From contig NZ_JACOFX010000024.1 of assembly GCF_014284125.1 (NCBI RefSeq), positions 16,341-80,340 on the forward strand: a DNA stretch of 64,000 bases. Direction: 5' to 3'. Every line of letters starts with the position of its first letter. Within the stretch, counting starts at the first letter, position 1. Shown piece by piece: positions 44,016-53,140 of the stretch. The DNA comes from Undibacterium umbellatum. GTDB lineage: Bacteria; Pseudomonadota; Gammaproteobacteria; Burkholderiales; Burkholderiaceae_D. A program made the translations under genes and the position numbers. Below the pieces are notes generated by a model. That model ran no database searches. It was not told the DNA's origin and saw only the letters and a list, made by a program, of their open reading frames with translations.

Positions 44016-44109
44016 ATTTCATTCATTTCATAAATACTGCAGAAGTGCAAAATCAAGTTGGGGAGGTGATAACAACAACCATTTGCACAGTTATCGAAAA
44101 CTGCCCCTA

Positions 44110-44979
44110 TCAGGTTTTTGTTGCAGAAGATGGTGCTAATACTTCTATTGCTTTTTTATTCGATCTTCTACCTAAAAATGCCAGGCATAGCGCATCGCCA
44201 TTGGCGAATCTGACTTGTAAAGGTTGCTCCAATCCATGTGGTAGGGGGATTACGTCACCAACTTGAATATGTTGCAAATTACCGAGTTCAATGTCGCACG
44301 GGCTAAGTTCGACACGAATACGTATTTTTTTATCCTGAACAGCTTGTACAATCGACTGCAACTTGCTTGATGGCACTTTACGTGTCAACTTGCGCTTGTT
44401 TTCATCCTCTGCCAAACCATCTGTTCCCAGCAATTGCTCAACACAAGCCTGATTCAATACCAGCACCATTTTCACGCCGCACCACTGAATCTCCAGTTGC
44501 ACAGCGCCAGACCAAGACTTGTACAAATTTTGTGGTGGCGTACCGGCGGTCATTTCTGCTTTTGCACGTGACAGCAATTCAGTCAACTTGCTCAAGTATT
44601 CTTCCCAGGCCAGGCTTGCTACATGTTTGCCAGTAGCTCCTCTGGATTTGGATGAGACAGGCGCTGATTCGCTTGCAGAAAACAAGGCATCTTGGAGGTG
44701 CTCAAGATGCCTTGGAGGAGTTTGCATCCAGAATACTTGCGCACCCTCTCCTGAAACCTGACGCCAGCCTGCTGACGTCTCCTGTTTCTTTGTTGATGCT
44801 GAGGCGAGGCTGGCCAGAACTGAATGGCTTTCACCAGTCGCCAGCCAATCCTTGCTCCAGTCAGCGTTGACCATATCAATTTTTTTGCTTATCAAATCCA
44901 ACTGTGCGGCAACCCACCAGCGCATCTTGTGCACTGCGCCTGAGCTCAAAATTTGGGGCTTGGCATTTACTTCAGACAC
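44110..44979 (-). CDS. FliM-like SpoA-domain protein
   Basis: 289 residues from a GTG. The C-terminal 80 residues are a SpoA domain (I-R-V-E-L-S-P-C-D-I-E-L-G-N-L, then L-Q-V-R-F-A-N-G-D-A-L-C-L-A-F-L-G). A central part resembles the FliM middle domain only weakly. The N-terminal L-S-Q-x-E-I-D-A-L-L peptide that binds CheY-P in ordinary FliM is not present. By position (flgE before, fliN after) it is the FliM of this system; a YscQ-like or lateral-type switch protein is a fair alternative description. Confidence 0.7.
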   Translation of the reverse strand: MSEVNAKPQILSSGAVHKMRWWVAAQLDLISKKIDMVNADWSKDWLATGESHSVLASLASASTKKQETSAGWRQVSGEGAQVFWMQTPPRHLEHLQDALFSASESAPVSSKSRGATGKHVASLAWEEYLSKLTELLSRAKAEMTAGTPPQNLYKSWSGAVQLEIQWCGVKMVLVLNQACVEQLLGTDGLAEDENKRKLTRKVPSSKLQSIVQAVQDKKIRIRVELSPCDIELGNLQHIQVGDVIPLPHGLEQPLQVRFANGDALCLAFLGRRSNKKAIEVLAPSSATKT

Positions 44980-44981
44980 TA

Positions 44982-46199
44982 CTATTTACCCTTCATTGCA
45001 AACAGTTCTTGCAGCATTTCATTTGCGGTCGTAATGATTTGAGACGAAGCCTGATAGCCGCGCTGCATAATCACGAGGTCGCTGAACTCTTGTGAAAGAT
45101 CGACATTTGAAATTTCCACCATGCCTGATTTGACGCTGCCAAATCCATTTTCACCAGCGCTGCCAGAATGCCAGGCTGTTGGATCCGTCGAGTCGAACTG
45201 ATTGCCACCCACTGCCTGGACAGCATCCGTGGTATCGAAACGACCCAAGGCAAGGCGATTGCCCTTGCTGGTCTGGCCATTTGAATAAGTCATGACCAAT
45301 ACACCGTTCGCATCAAAACTGGCACCTGTCAGACTACCAGCAGAAAAACCATCCTGCGTATTGAATGCCAAGGGTGTCAGATTAGAGTTGGTCGGATTGG
45401 TAGGATTGGTAGGATTGGGTGTATTAGCTGCAAATGAGCTTACATCGGTACTAAAGTCCAACGTCAATGCCGTGCTGGTCATTCCTGCTGGCGCAAAGTT
45501 AATGACTACCTTTGAACTCGCCAGTACGGTTTTACCATTCAAAAATACGATATTTCCTGTGCCAACTGAAACACCATTCTCTGAGACATCAACCGACCAG
45601 TTATCCGTACTCGTCTTTGTTAACTTGGTTGTCAGGTTATGTTCGCCACCAGCGCTATCAATGACCTTGACGGAATTGACAGTGACCGTTGTGCTGCTGT
45701 AATCCACATTACCTTTAAAGGTAACCGTTGTGCTTGCCTTGGAATTGGATGCACGCGTGCCGTTGACGGTAATTTCCGCCAGTGCACCGCTGGTATCACG
45801 GCCCATGACTTTGCTGCCGTCAAGGCGGTTGACCAGTACGCCGCTGGAATTAAATTCAAACTGACCAGCACGTGTGTAATGCAACTTGCCATTGGCATCT
45901 TTAAGGGTAAACATGCCTGCGCCATCTACCGCAAGATCTAATGCATTACCTGTTTGCCTGAGCTCACCTTGCTTGAAGTTCAGCGTGGTTCCACTAGTCA
46001 TCAGACCATGGCCGCTAGACCCAAAGGTACCTTTTGAAGTGCCGCTTTGGTCACCATTGGCATAGAACATGTCACCAAACTGCAAACTGGAGCTTTTAAA
46101 ACCAGGGGTATTGATATTGGCAGTATTATTTGCAATGATCTTAAGGCCACGTGAGTAACCTTGCAAACCACTCATACCAATGTAGATAGAATCAAGCAT
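44982..46199 (-). CDS. flgE: Flagellar hook protein FlgE
   Basis: 405 residues, a normal FlgE length. N-terminal rod-type motif (M-L-D-S-I-Y-I-G-M-S-G-L and N-N-T-A-N-I-N-T-P-G-F-K) and C-terminal V-D-L-S-Q-E-F-S-D-L-V-I-M-Q-R-G-Y-Q-A-S-S-Q-I-I are both intact. An N-P-T tripeptide repeat near residue 265 arises from a 9-bp tandem repeat. It polymerises into the hook after export. Confidence 0.95.
   Translation of the reverse strand: MLDSIYIGMSGLQGYSRGLKIIANNTANINTPGFKSSSLQFGDMFYANGDQSGTSKGTFGSSGHGLMTSGTTLNFKQGELRQTGNALDLAVDGAGMFTLKDANGKLHYTRAGQFEFNSSGVLVNRLDGSKVMGRDTSGALAEITVNGTRASNSKASTTVTFKGNVDYSSTTVTVNSVKVIDSAGGEHNLTTKLTKTSTDNWSVDVSENGVSVGTGNIVFLNGKTVLASSKVVINFAPAGMTSTALTLDFSTDVSSFAANTPNPTNPTNPTNSNLTPLAFNTQDGFSAGSLTGASFDANGVLVMTYSNGQTSKGNRLALGRFDTTDAVQAVGGNQFDSTDPTAWHSGSAGENGFGSVKSGMVEISNVDLSQEFSDLVIMQRGYQASSQIITTANEMLQELFAMKGK
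45394..45420 (-). repeat. 9-bp tandem repeat within flgE
   Basis: Two exact and one near-exact copies of GGATTGGTA on the plus strand encode an N-P-T repeat in the exposed middle of the hook protein. In-frame slippage would change the loop length without breaking the gene. Confidence 0.7.
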
Positions 46200-46259
46200 T
46201 ATTTTCCTTCTTTAATTTCAAATTTTTTTGCGAGCCATATTCACTGATGTCATAGACGA

Positions 46260-46667
46260 TCAGCGAACGTTAATGATTTGATCCAGACCAACATTGTCTA
46301 TCTTCAATCCACCCGCGATCGTCAAGGTCAACATCGGCGAGTCGCCTCTGAGTGACAGTCCGGCTACGACACCGGTCAAAGTACCGGTTTGTGTTGCAAT
46401 ATCGACGGTACGCCCAATCAAACCTACTGACTGCAGCGATGCCTGATTATTGATCAGGTGTTCGATATTCGTATTCAATTGCTGGGTCTGCTGCAAAGTG
46501 GTGAATTGCGCCATTTGTGCCATGAACTGCTGATTGTCCATGGGTTTCATTGGATCCTGGTAGTTAAGCTGAGTCAGCAAAATCTTCAAAAAATCCTGAA
46601 TTCCCAGATTATTCGCTTGCAGGTTATTGGTAGCTGATGATGCACTACCTACTGAACTGATGGCCAT
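46260..46667 (-). CDS. flgD: Flagellar hook cap protein FlgD, short form
   Basis: 135 residues. The N-terminal half has the family motif F-L-K-I-L-L-T-Q-L-x-x-Q-D-P-M-K-P-M-D-N-x-x-F-x-A-Q-M-A-Q-F, followed by L-I-G-R-T-V-D-I. The FlgD tudor-like/FLN-like C-terminal part is mostly missing compared with the usual 220 or so residues. Overlaps the end of fliK by 19 bases. Confidence 0.9.
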   Translation of the reverse strand: MAISSVGSASSATNNLQANNLGIQDFLKILLTQLNYQDPMKPMDNQQFMAQMAQFTTLQQTQQLNTNIEHLINNQASLQSVGLIGRTVDIATQTGTLTGVVAGLSLRGDSPMLTLTIAGGLKIDNVGLDQIINVR

Positions 46668-47842
46668 TGCATCTCCTTTGCTTGTGACTTTACTTGTAAA
46701 TATGAGTTAAAAAAATAATGAGTATCCCCAGCACCCGGCATATTTGCAACATCGGCAGGCTTAGTACTGTTCTCCGATGATGCTGATGGCTTGGCACCGT
46801 CTTTCAATATCTGCGCAATCATGTTCTTAGACAATTGCTCGCCATTCCATATCAGGGCTAACAATTGCACATTCTGTTTGGCAACCCAGTCATGTAATTG
46901 CTTTGCCAGTTGCGCCTTATCAATGTTGGCGTTGCTGTCTATGCCTAACCACAGGCGCAAACCTTCTTCGCTCCATTCTGCATGAAAGCGGATGGCTTCA
47001 TGTTCTTCAGACAGCGAATCTGCTATATCTGCCGTTTGAGCACTTGCAGACTCTTCTTTAACTTCGCTCATTTCCGGTGCAGGCGTATCGGTTACAGACG
47101 TTGCCAGACTGGCAGTCAGTTTGCTCAAAGGCTGGTTAACTTGCTTATCCACACCTGTCATCTGATTCAAAGACTCAGCAGAAACGATTCTTGCCCCAAG
47201 ACCTGTCATTTCTTGTAGCGCCATTTTTACGGCTTGCACAGTTTGCTCAAGCGGAGCAAAATCACCCGGCAATCCAGCCATCATGTTTTCATTGGCAAGG
47301 AGTGGCTGTACGCCTTCGAATGAAGAGGCCAAACTGTCTTGAGCAAATCCGTCCATGTCCGGTGCAGACGCTTGCTGTTTTACCGAAGAATTTCCGCTTT
47401 CAAGCGTAGCCACCATTGGTTCAGTAGTCCACCGTTGAACTGCGCTAGCAACCGGTAAAGCCTCGTTCGCCTTTACATTCTGTGTGTTCAAGTTTCTTTC
47501 ATACACCACATCAGTGGCTGCAGCTTGTCTACCATTTCCATTTGAGTGAGAAGCCGTTCGCACGTCACTGCCTCGCTCGTGGACACTAGTCTTTTCTGCA
47601 CTGCCCTGATGATGGGTTTGACTTAAGTCACGCGAACTGGATCCGCGCTCAGGTAGCGCCTCCTCATGACCTCCCCTGGCCGTCAAGCCTTGTCTCAGCC
47701 ACTCTTGCATTTGTGACTGCTCCATCGCTTTTAACCAGGCTTGTTGTTTCGCCATATCCGGCGCGCCACTATTTTCAGTGCGCTGGCGCAGATTACTAAC
47801 AGACGAGTCCTGATTCAAGCTCAAAGATGTCGCCACACTCAT
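46649..47842 (-). CDS. fliK: FliK-like hook-length control protein
   Basis: 397 residues from ATG 47842, which has AGAGAGG seven bases upstream; longer starts run into fliJ. A long Gln/Ser/Ala-rich disordered N-terminal part is typical of FliK. A small folded region lies about 290-350 (A-E-W-S-E-E-G-L-R-L-W-L-G then V-Q-L-L-A-L-I-W-N-G), which is a weak match to the FliK C-terminal domain. Assigned largely by position between fliJ and flgD. Confidence 0.65.
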   Translation of the reverse strand: MSVATSLSLNQDSSVSNLRQRTENSGAPDMAKQQAWLKAMEQSQMQEWLRQGLTARGGHEEALPERGSSSRDLSQTHHQGSAEKTSVHERGSDVRTASHSNGNGRQAAATDVVYERNLNTQNVKANEALPVASAVQRWTTEPMVATLESGNSSVKQQASAPDMDGFAQDSLASSFEGVQPLLANENMMAGLPGDFAPLEQTVQAVKMALQEMTGLGARIVSAESLNQMTGVDKQVNQPLSKLTASLATSVTDTPAPEMSEVKEESASAQTADIADSLSEEHEAIRFHAEWSEEGLRLWLGIDSNANIDKAQLAKQLHDWVAKQNVQLLALIWNGEQLSKNMIAQILKDGAKPSASSENSTKPADVANMPGAGDTHYFFNSYLQVKSQAKEMQWPSVQ

Positions 47843-48321
47843 ACGCTCGCCTCTCTTTTCTTTGTTCTCCACATACTTCTGGCATTCCAATCCCGGTCAA
47901 TTTCTGCATTTTGCTGATGCAATTGCTCAAGAATATATTCATCCAAACATTCCTGGCGATGCGATTCAAACAATTCCATTTTCTGTTGCAGGTTAATGCA
48001 TTCCTGGCGAATAGAATTACTTTTATTTTGCAAATCAATCAGTTCTTCCTGCTTGATCAACATCTCAGCTTTGAGTGTCAGTAAAAATTCAAGGGCAGAT
48101 TGGTGCACGGAAACATTCATATGGCTATGCCAAGAAGTGCGTGCCAGTTGTGCCTGCTCTTGCTCACGCTGTTTCAGTTGCTCTATCAGTTGGCCACATT
48201 GCTGCACTTCCTGTTGCGCCTTGGCCAGATCAATTTCCAGTATATCGAGCTTCCATTGCGTCTGCTTCTGTACCGGGTCCAACTGGTAGCTAAAACCGCG
48301 CAAATCTACACTTGAACTCAT
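47839..48321 (-). CDS. fliJ: FliJ-like export chaperone
   Basis: 160 residues, almost entirely coiled coil (K-L-D-I-L-E-I-D-L-A-K-A-Q-Q-E-V and similar). Starts with ATGA overlap on fliI. FliJ escorts chaperones and sits in the FliI hexamer. No other motif expected or seen. Confidence 0.8.
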   Translation of the reverse strand: MSSSVDLRGFSYQLDPVQKQTQWKLDILEIDLAKAQQEVQQCGQLIEQLKQREQEQAQLARTSWHSHMNVSVHQSALEFLLTLKAEMLIKQEELIDLQNKSNSIRQECINLQQKMELFESHRQECLDEYILEQLHQQNAEIDRDWNARSMWRTKKREASV

Positions 48322-49670
48322 ACTCGATCCCTTAACATTTGCCTGCCCAGGATATTACCCAAATTCTGTATCGCCTGATCGCGCGGGAAGCCACCCTCGT
48401 CTTGCTTCAGCCAATTCAGCAGCTGGGTCTCTAGCTGCAAAGCCTGATCCAAAGCTGGGTTGCTGCCTGCCTGGTACGCCCCTATATCAACCATTTGGCG
48501 GTTACGTTCCAGCACTGCCATTTGCTTAACGGTTTCAATGGCCAGCATTTTTTGCTCTTGACTGACAATATCCGGCATCACACGGCTGACACTTTTAAGT
48601 ATATCAATCGCCGGATACTGCCCCTTGTGCGCAAGTTGCCGCGCCAATACGATATGGCCATCCAGTATTGAGCGCAGGCTGTCTGAAATAGGCTCGTTCA
48701 AATCATCGCCTTCCACCAGCACTGTCATCAATGCGGTAATTGCACCACCGCTATCGGCAGTACCGCAGCGTTCACAAAGCTCAGGCAATTCTGCAAAAAC
48801 CGACGGCGTATAGCCGCGCGCAGTTGGTGGTTCACCTGCTGACAAGCCGACTTCACGTCTAGCCATCGCAAAGCGAGTAACCGAATCCATAGTCAACAAA
48901 ACCTGCAAGCCCTGGTCACGGAAATATTCGGCAATCGCCAAAGCCGCATAAGCGGCACGGATGCGCGCCAATGCTGGCTGATCAGAAGTCGCAACCACTA
49001 CCACGGAGCGCTTCATACCTTCATCGCCCAGTTGCTTGTCGATGAATTCACGCACTTCCCTGCCACGTTCTCCGATCAAGGCAATAATATTGATATCAGC
49101 CTTGACGTGCCGGGCAACCATGCCCAGCAGGGTACTCTTACCGACACCACTACCAGCGAAAATACCTACCCTTTGTCCCTTGCCTATCGTCAACAAGGAA
49201 TCAATGCAGCGTATTCCCGTTTCCAGTACTTTTTCTATCCTTGGCCTTTGCATGGGATTGATAGGTGCCGCTTTCAAAGGCTTTTTTAATTGCGTGCGCA
49301 CTGGTGGTAAACCATCCAGAGGCTGGCCAAAGCCATCGATCACACGTCCCAGCAATTCCTCACCAACACCGATTTCTGCGTAGGCACCGTCGGCCACGAC
49401 TTCACAACCTGCTGCAAGCCCCTGTACCGATCCATATGGCATCAAGGTCAGGTAACCCGCGCCTATACCTATCACTTCGGCAACGATGTGCTCAGCGGCA
49501 TCACTTCCCTGATACTCACCACGTTTGGGGTAAATAGAACACAGTTCTCCGACGGTGGCATTCAAGCCAGTAACCTCAATCGACAATCCGCTGAACTGAC
49601 GAACTTGTCCTATCCGTTTGATGAAAACGGACTTATTCAATTGTGCGTGGTATTCGTTAAGTCTGATCAC
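48318..49670 (-). CDS. fliI: Flagellum-specific ATPase FliI
   Basis: 450 residues from a GTG overlapping the fliH stop. Walker A G-S-G-V-G-K-S-T (173-180), then I-G-E-R-G-R-E-V-R-E-F, Walker B V-L-L-T-M-D-S-V-T-R-F-A, and G-Y-T-P-S-V-F-A-E-L-P-E-L. All catalytic features of the F1-like export ATPase are present. Normal length. Confidence 0.97.
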   Translation of the reverse strand: MIRLNEYHAQLNKSVFIKRIGQVRQFSGLSIEVTGLNATVGELCSIYPKRGEYQGSDAAEHIVAEVIGIGAGYLTLMPYGSVQGLAAGCEVVADGAYAEIGVGEELLGRVIDGFGQPLDGLPPVRTQLKKPLKAAPINPMQRPRIEKVLETGIRCIDSLLTIGKGQRVGIFAGSGVGKSTLLGMVARHVKADINIIALIGERGREVREFIDKQLGDEGMKRSVVVVATSDQPALARIRAAYAALAIAEYFRDQGLQVLLTMDSVTRFAMARREVGLSAGEPPTARGYTPSVFAELPELCERCGTADSGGAITALMTVLVEGDDLNEPISDSLRSILDGHIVLARQLAHKGQYPAIDILKSVSRVMPDIVSQEQKMLAIETVKQMAVLERNRQMVDIGAYQAGSNPALDQALQLETQLLNWLKQDEGGFPRDQAIQNLGNILGRQMLRDRV

Positions 49671-50620
49671 GCTGCGCCTGTCAACTCAGTCTGATCGCCT
49701 GCAGCTACTTCAACTGCCCGAGTTTTTTCTGGTTCATGATGCAGTTTGTTCTTGCGTAGACTTCTGGCCTGCATCAAGCCTTGCTTCAAGACTTCAATCT
49801 GGAAGTCCAGCCTTGCATCCAGGCTTTGTTCACTGGAACGTATGATCAAGCCGCCCAATTTAATATTGGCATCCGAGACCCAGCGGAACTGATAAGAACC
49901 AATTTCTTTATTCATGGAAGATGCATTGCCAGGGCCGGAATTCGCGGCAGTCATCAGTGCATAGTCATCCGGATGGAGATGAACGGCAAACTCGGTGTCA
50001 GTCAAGTGCTGCTTGACCAGGGAGTTGATCAACTCACGTATAGCAGTCTCCGAACTTAGAGATTCACCCAAGATTTTTGTGACTGCGGCAAAACTTAATG
50101 CAACCAGCTCATCTTCAGCATCCCGCATGTAATTTCCTAGTTGCACGGGCAAGCCGACGAGCATTTGCTCAAATTGTGCTAAATGCTGATGCAGATTTTT
50201 CTTCAACTCAGCAGCCTGGTTTTGCGCAGCAGTCAGGCCTTCTTTTTGCCCATTGGCAAATCCCTGCTGCTGACCCAGTTTGTACGCTTCCTGAAACAAC
50301 TGCTCGCGCTTCCCATCAAGTTCAGCCTGCAGCTTTTGCTCGACTTCACGCACTGCCAGCGCGTGCCCTTCGATTTTACCTGCCAGATAGCCTTCTTCGT
50401 AGCGGTCGACGACGGGCAATTTGCTGGAGGTCGCTGGCATCCCGAAATTCACAGTTGCAGGTTTGCTGTCGAGTGGACGAATATCGCTCTCTACTTTATT
50501 TTTTACAGCAAAATTCTTTTCAGCTGGTTTGCCAGGTCTGTGCAAGGTATGCACATGGTTGTGTACCAGCACATCGCGCAGAACCTGCATATTCTTTTTG
50601 ATTGTCGGCTGCCCCTTCAT
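49667..50620 (-). CDS. fliH: Flagellar assembly protein FliH
   Basis: 317 residues. A basic N-terminus of about 80 residues, a long charged coiled coil with G-x-x-x-G-like spacing (Y-L-A-G-K-I-E-G, Y-K-L-G-Q-Q-Q-G-F-A-N-G-Q) and a C-terminal V-ATPase-E-like domain. It is the FliI stator and ATPase regulator. Slightly longer than the typical 230-250 because of the N-terminus. Confidence 0.9.
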   Translation of the reverse strand: MKGQPTIKKNMQVLRDVLVHNHVHTLHRPGKPAEKNFAVKNKVESDIRPLDSKPATVNFGMPATSSKLPVVDRYEEGYLAGKIEGHALAVREVEQKLQAELDGKREQLFQEAYKLGQQQGFANGQKEGLTAAQNQAAELKKNLHQHLAQFEQMLVGLPVQLGNYMRDAEDELVALSFAAVTKILGESLSSETAIRELINSLVKQHLTDTEFAVHLHPDDYALMTAANSGPGNASSMNKEIGSYQFRWVSDANIKLGGLIIRSSEQSLDARLDFQIEVLKQGLMQARSLRKNKLHHEPEKTRAVEVAAGDQTELTGAA

Positions 50621-50622
50621 CC

Positions 50623-51261
50623 TCAGTATTCCTTTTGCATGGAAGTGGTTTTTCTGCCGAACCCCAGGCGACTCAACATTTGCGCAACTATGCCTGCGCT
50701 TTCCAATGCTTTAGTTGAAGAGGCAATGGCACGGGGAGCCGGAACTTGGCGGATAATTTCTGCAATCAAGGCCTGTTGCAATTTTTTTGCGCGCACTGTT
50801 GGTTCAGACAAATATGGTTCCCTGTTGGGATTGCTGGCCTCTTGAATACGACGTGCCATGCTGGCATCAAAGCTTGCGAGGAATTGATTCTTCCAGGTCC
50901 AGCGGTGAATTTGCAAGAAATAAGCCAGTAACTCAGGTGACTCCTCCGCCAGTACCCGGAAAATATCGCGGTAATCAGCGGTATCCAGGCAAGCTATCTG
51001 TTGCTCCATACTCAGGTCAGCCACATTTGCTGGCCATGTCACTGTCGCCGAGGTTTCGCGTGCAGGATTGTTCACGCTATTGATATCAGACAGCAGCTCC
51101 TGGTCTGCTGGCAAGCCAAGTTCTTTCAATTCACTCAGCAATTGATTCAGTATCTGGTTGTCTCTGTCATCCAGATTGCCCAGTATCCATTGCTTGTCAG
51201 CTTCACTCATGGAGTGCAGCAACAAAGCAGAGCGCCGGGTATTTTCAGAAATTTGCATCAT
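50623..51261 (-). CDS. Short FliG-like switch protein
   Basis: About 212 residues from ATG 51261; an upstream ATG at 51321 overlaps fliF. The first 45 residues resemble FliG N-terminal helices (S-A-L-L-L-H-S-M-S-E-A-D-K). Residues about 95-170 resemble the FliG C-terminal motor helices (D-Y-R-D-I-F-R-V-L then L-L-A-Y-F-L-Q ... F-L-A-S-F-D-A-S-M-A-R-R-I). The middle domain with E-H-P-Q is not found, and the usual R-E-V-D-x-x-D-L charge pattern is altered. Position between fliF and fliH is exactly that of fliG; ordinary FliG is about 330 residues. Confidence 0.6.
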   Translation of the reverse strand: MMQISENTRRSALLLHSMSEADKQWILGNLDDRDNQILNQLLSELKELGLPADQELLSDINSVNNPARETSATVTWPANVADLSMEQQIACLDTADYRDIFRVLAEESPELLAYFLQIHRWTWKNQFLASFDASMARRIQEASNPNREPYLSEPTVRAKKLQQALIAEIIRQVPAPRAIASSTKALESAGIVAQMLSRLGFGRKTTSMQKEY

Positions 51262-51277
51262 ATTCTCAATGAAAAAC

Positions 51278-52753
51278 TTAACTGCGCTGTTTAGTATCAG
51301 CAACAGGTTCTGCGGAAGCATTGGCTTCTGATTGACGCATCCAGTTCTGGATCTGCATCAAGGCCTGTTCTCGTTGCTGACTATTCATGGCTGCATTGCC
51401 TTTATTCTTTGCAGATGATTGCACCAGATACATGACAAGTACAATCACAGCTAATATAGCCAATAAACTGGTAATGATCTTAAAAGTATCAAGCTCTGCT
51501 GCCAGCTTTCGCGCATCTTGCGGCGCTACATCAGCTTTATAGCCAGAAGTTTGCTGAGCCGCACTGGCAAATGAATCGTTCAGTTTGACATCCTGACCTG
51601 GCAGAGCGTGCAGGCTTTGCACGACGACAGTATCGCCACGTTCAGCAACCACACCAACTGCAGCAGCAACTAAAGCCCTGACTTTTTCAGTCTCGGCTTC
51701 ATCCAGAGATTTTCGTACAACAGCGACCACATTAATTTTTTGTATTGAACCTGGTTGCCCAATCACCTGCTCAACTTTGCGGCCAACTTGATATTCAGTT
51801 TCTCTTTGTGAACTGGCACCGCGTGCATTCTGTGGTTGCGATACATCTGCAGGTGCGCCGGATTCTTTCACTGTTTCTTTTTCGCGGATGATGACCCCAG
51901 TCGGCGTCTGCCCTGCCGTTGCAGGTGCGGAAATCACGTTTTCTGTCGTCACACGAACCTGATCCATGTTCAACACCACGTCAACACTTGCCATTGCCTG
52001 ACCTGCGCCAAAGCTATGTTCCAACACTTCATTGACTTTATGTACCAACAAAGTCTCAGTATCTTTTTTCAGATCGAGATTTCCGGTACTTAACTCTACT
52101 TCACCTGGAACGGCATTATTGCGCGTCAGGGCAATACCCTGGCGGTCAACGATCGTGACGTCCTGAATTTGTATGCCGGGTACAGCTGCGGCCACCAGCC
52201 TTTGTATGCCTGTAATTTGCTCCTGCCTCAATTTTTTGCCGGGCTTTAAAGCAATGGTAATCGCAGCCTTGGGTTTATTATTGCTGCGCTTGAACAAGGC
52301 CTCTTCAGGCAAGGCCAGATGAACACGCACGTCCTTGACTTCATCCAGTGAAGAAATGGTACGGGTGATTTCGCCTTGCAAGGCGCGCTGGAAATTGATC
52401 TTTTGCGCGAATTCTGTCATCCCAAAATCGCTGCTATTGAACAATTCAAAACCAACCGCACCGTTCAGTGGGATTTCTTTCCCCATCAGTTTGAGTCGTG
52501 TTGTGTGTACGATTTCTTTGTCAACTAGAATAGCATTGCCACCCTCACCTATCTTGTAAGGGATTTTCAGGCGATCCAGTTCTGCCACCATGGCGGCACT
52601 GTCTTGTGGCTTCAGATCAGAAAACAGCACCTGATAATCCGTACGCAGCAACCATACCGCGCACCACGCAGTGATGACGAAAATAGCCAACAGTCCACCT
52701 ACGAAACCAATCCTGGCAGAACTGCTTAGCGTATTCCAAAAATTTTTTATCAC
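51278..52753 (-). CDS. fliF: MS-ring protein FliF
   Basis: About 491 residues from a GTG at 52753 (GGAG six bases upstream); a TTG at 52765 is possible. First membrane helix (I-G-F-V-G-G-L-L-A-I-F-V-I-T-A-W), then Y-Q-V-L-F-S-D-L-K-P-Q-D, K-I-P-Y-K-I, V-R-V-H-L-A-L-P-E-E-A-L-F and P-G-K-K-L-R-Q-E-Q-I-T-G-I-Q-R-L-V-A-A-A-V-P-G, and a second helix near 430-450. Typical RBM folds. It founds the basal body and carries FliG at its C-terminus. Confidence 0.95.
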   Translation of the reverse strand: MIKNFWNTLSSSARIGFVGGLLAIFVITAWCAVWLLRTDYQVLFSDLKPQDSAAMVAELDRLKIPYKIGEGGNAILVDKEIVHTTRLKLMGKEIPLNGAVGFELFNSSDFGMTEFAQKINFQRALQGEITRTISSLDEVKDVRVHLALPEEALFKRSNNKPKAAITIALKPGKKLRQEQITGIQRLVAAAVPGIQIQDVTIVDRQGIALTRNNAVPGEVELSTGNLDLKKDTETLLVHKVNEVLEHSFGAGQAMASVDVVLNMDQVRVTTENVISAPATAGQTPTGVIIREKETVKESGAPADVSQPQNARGASSQRETEYQVGRKVEQVIGQPGSIQKINVVAVVRKSLDEAETEKVRALVAAAVGVVAERGDTVVVQSLHALPGQDVKLNDSFASAAQQTSGYKADVAPQDARKLAAELDTFKIITSLLAILAVIVLVMYLVQSSAKNKGNAAMNSQQREQALMQIQNWMRQSEANASAEPVADTKQRS

Positions 52754-52837
52754 AACCCACTCCAACCACGATTACAAGAGATGCCAGGAAAGCATCCTGT
52801 CTTTCAATTCAATATTGCTACATCAAGCAATATCACG

Positions 52838-53140
52838 CTATATCTGCATCTTCATAATGTCCTGGTAAGATTCCAGCAAACGGTTCCTGACCTGCAACAT
52901 CAATTGAAATGACAATCGGCTTTCTTCCATGCGTATCATGACTTGATGCAGGTTTTGCACCTCACCCGTCGCCAGCGCTTGCAAATCAGCCTGTGATGTT
53001 TGCAACTGCTCGTTGACCTGCGCCAGACCCTGGCTGACCATATTGCCAAAGCTTTGCGCCGGAGCAGCTGCATTGGCCAGCGGCTCTATAGAAGCGATAG
53101 CGCTTGGTGCTATAAATTGTGAAATGCTTGCGACTTGCAT
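52838..53140 (-). CDS. fliE: Rod adaptor FliE
   Basis: 100 residues. F-G-N-M-V-S-Q-G-L-A-Q-V-N then L-A-T-G-E-V-Q-N-L-H-Q-V-M-I-R-M-E-E-S-R-L-S-F-Q-L-M-L-Q-V-R-N-R-L-L-E-S-Y-Q-D-I-M-K-M is the FliE signature. Joins MS ring to rod. Overlaps flgC by one base (TGATG). Confidence 0.95.
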   Translation of the reverse strand: MQVASISQFIAPSAIASIEPLANAAAPAQSFGNMVSQGLAQVNEQLQTSQADLQALATGEVQNLHQVMIRMEESRLSFQLMLQVRNRLLESYQDIMKMQI

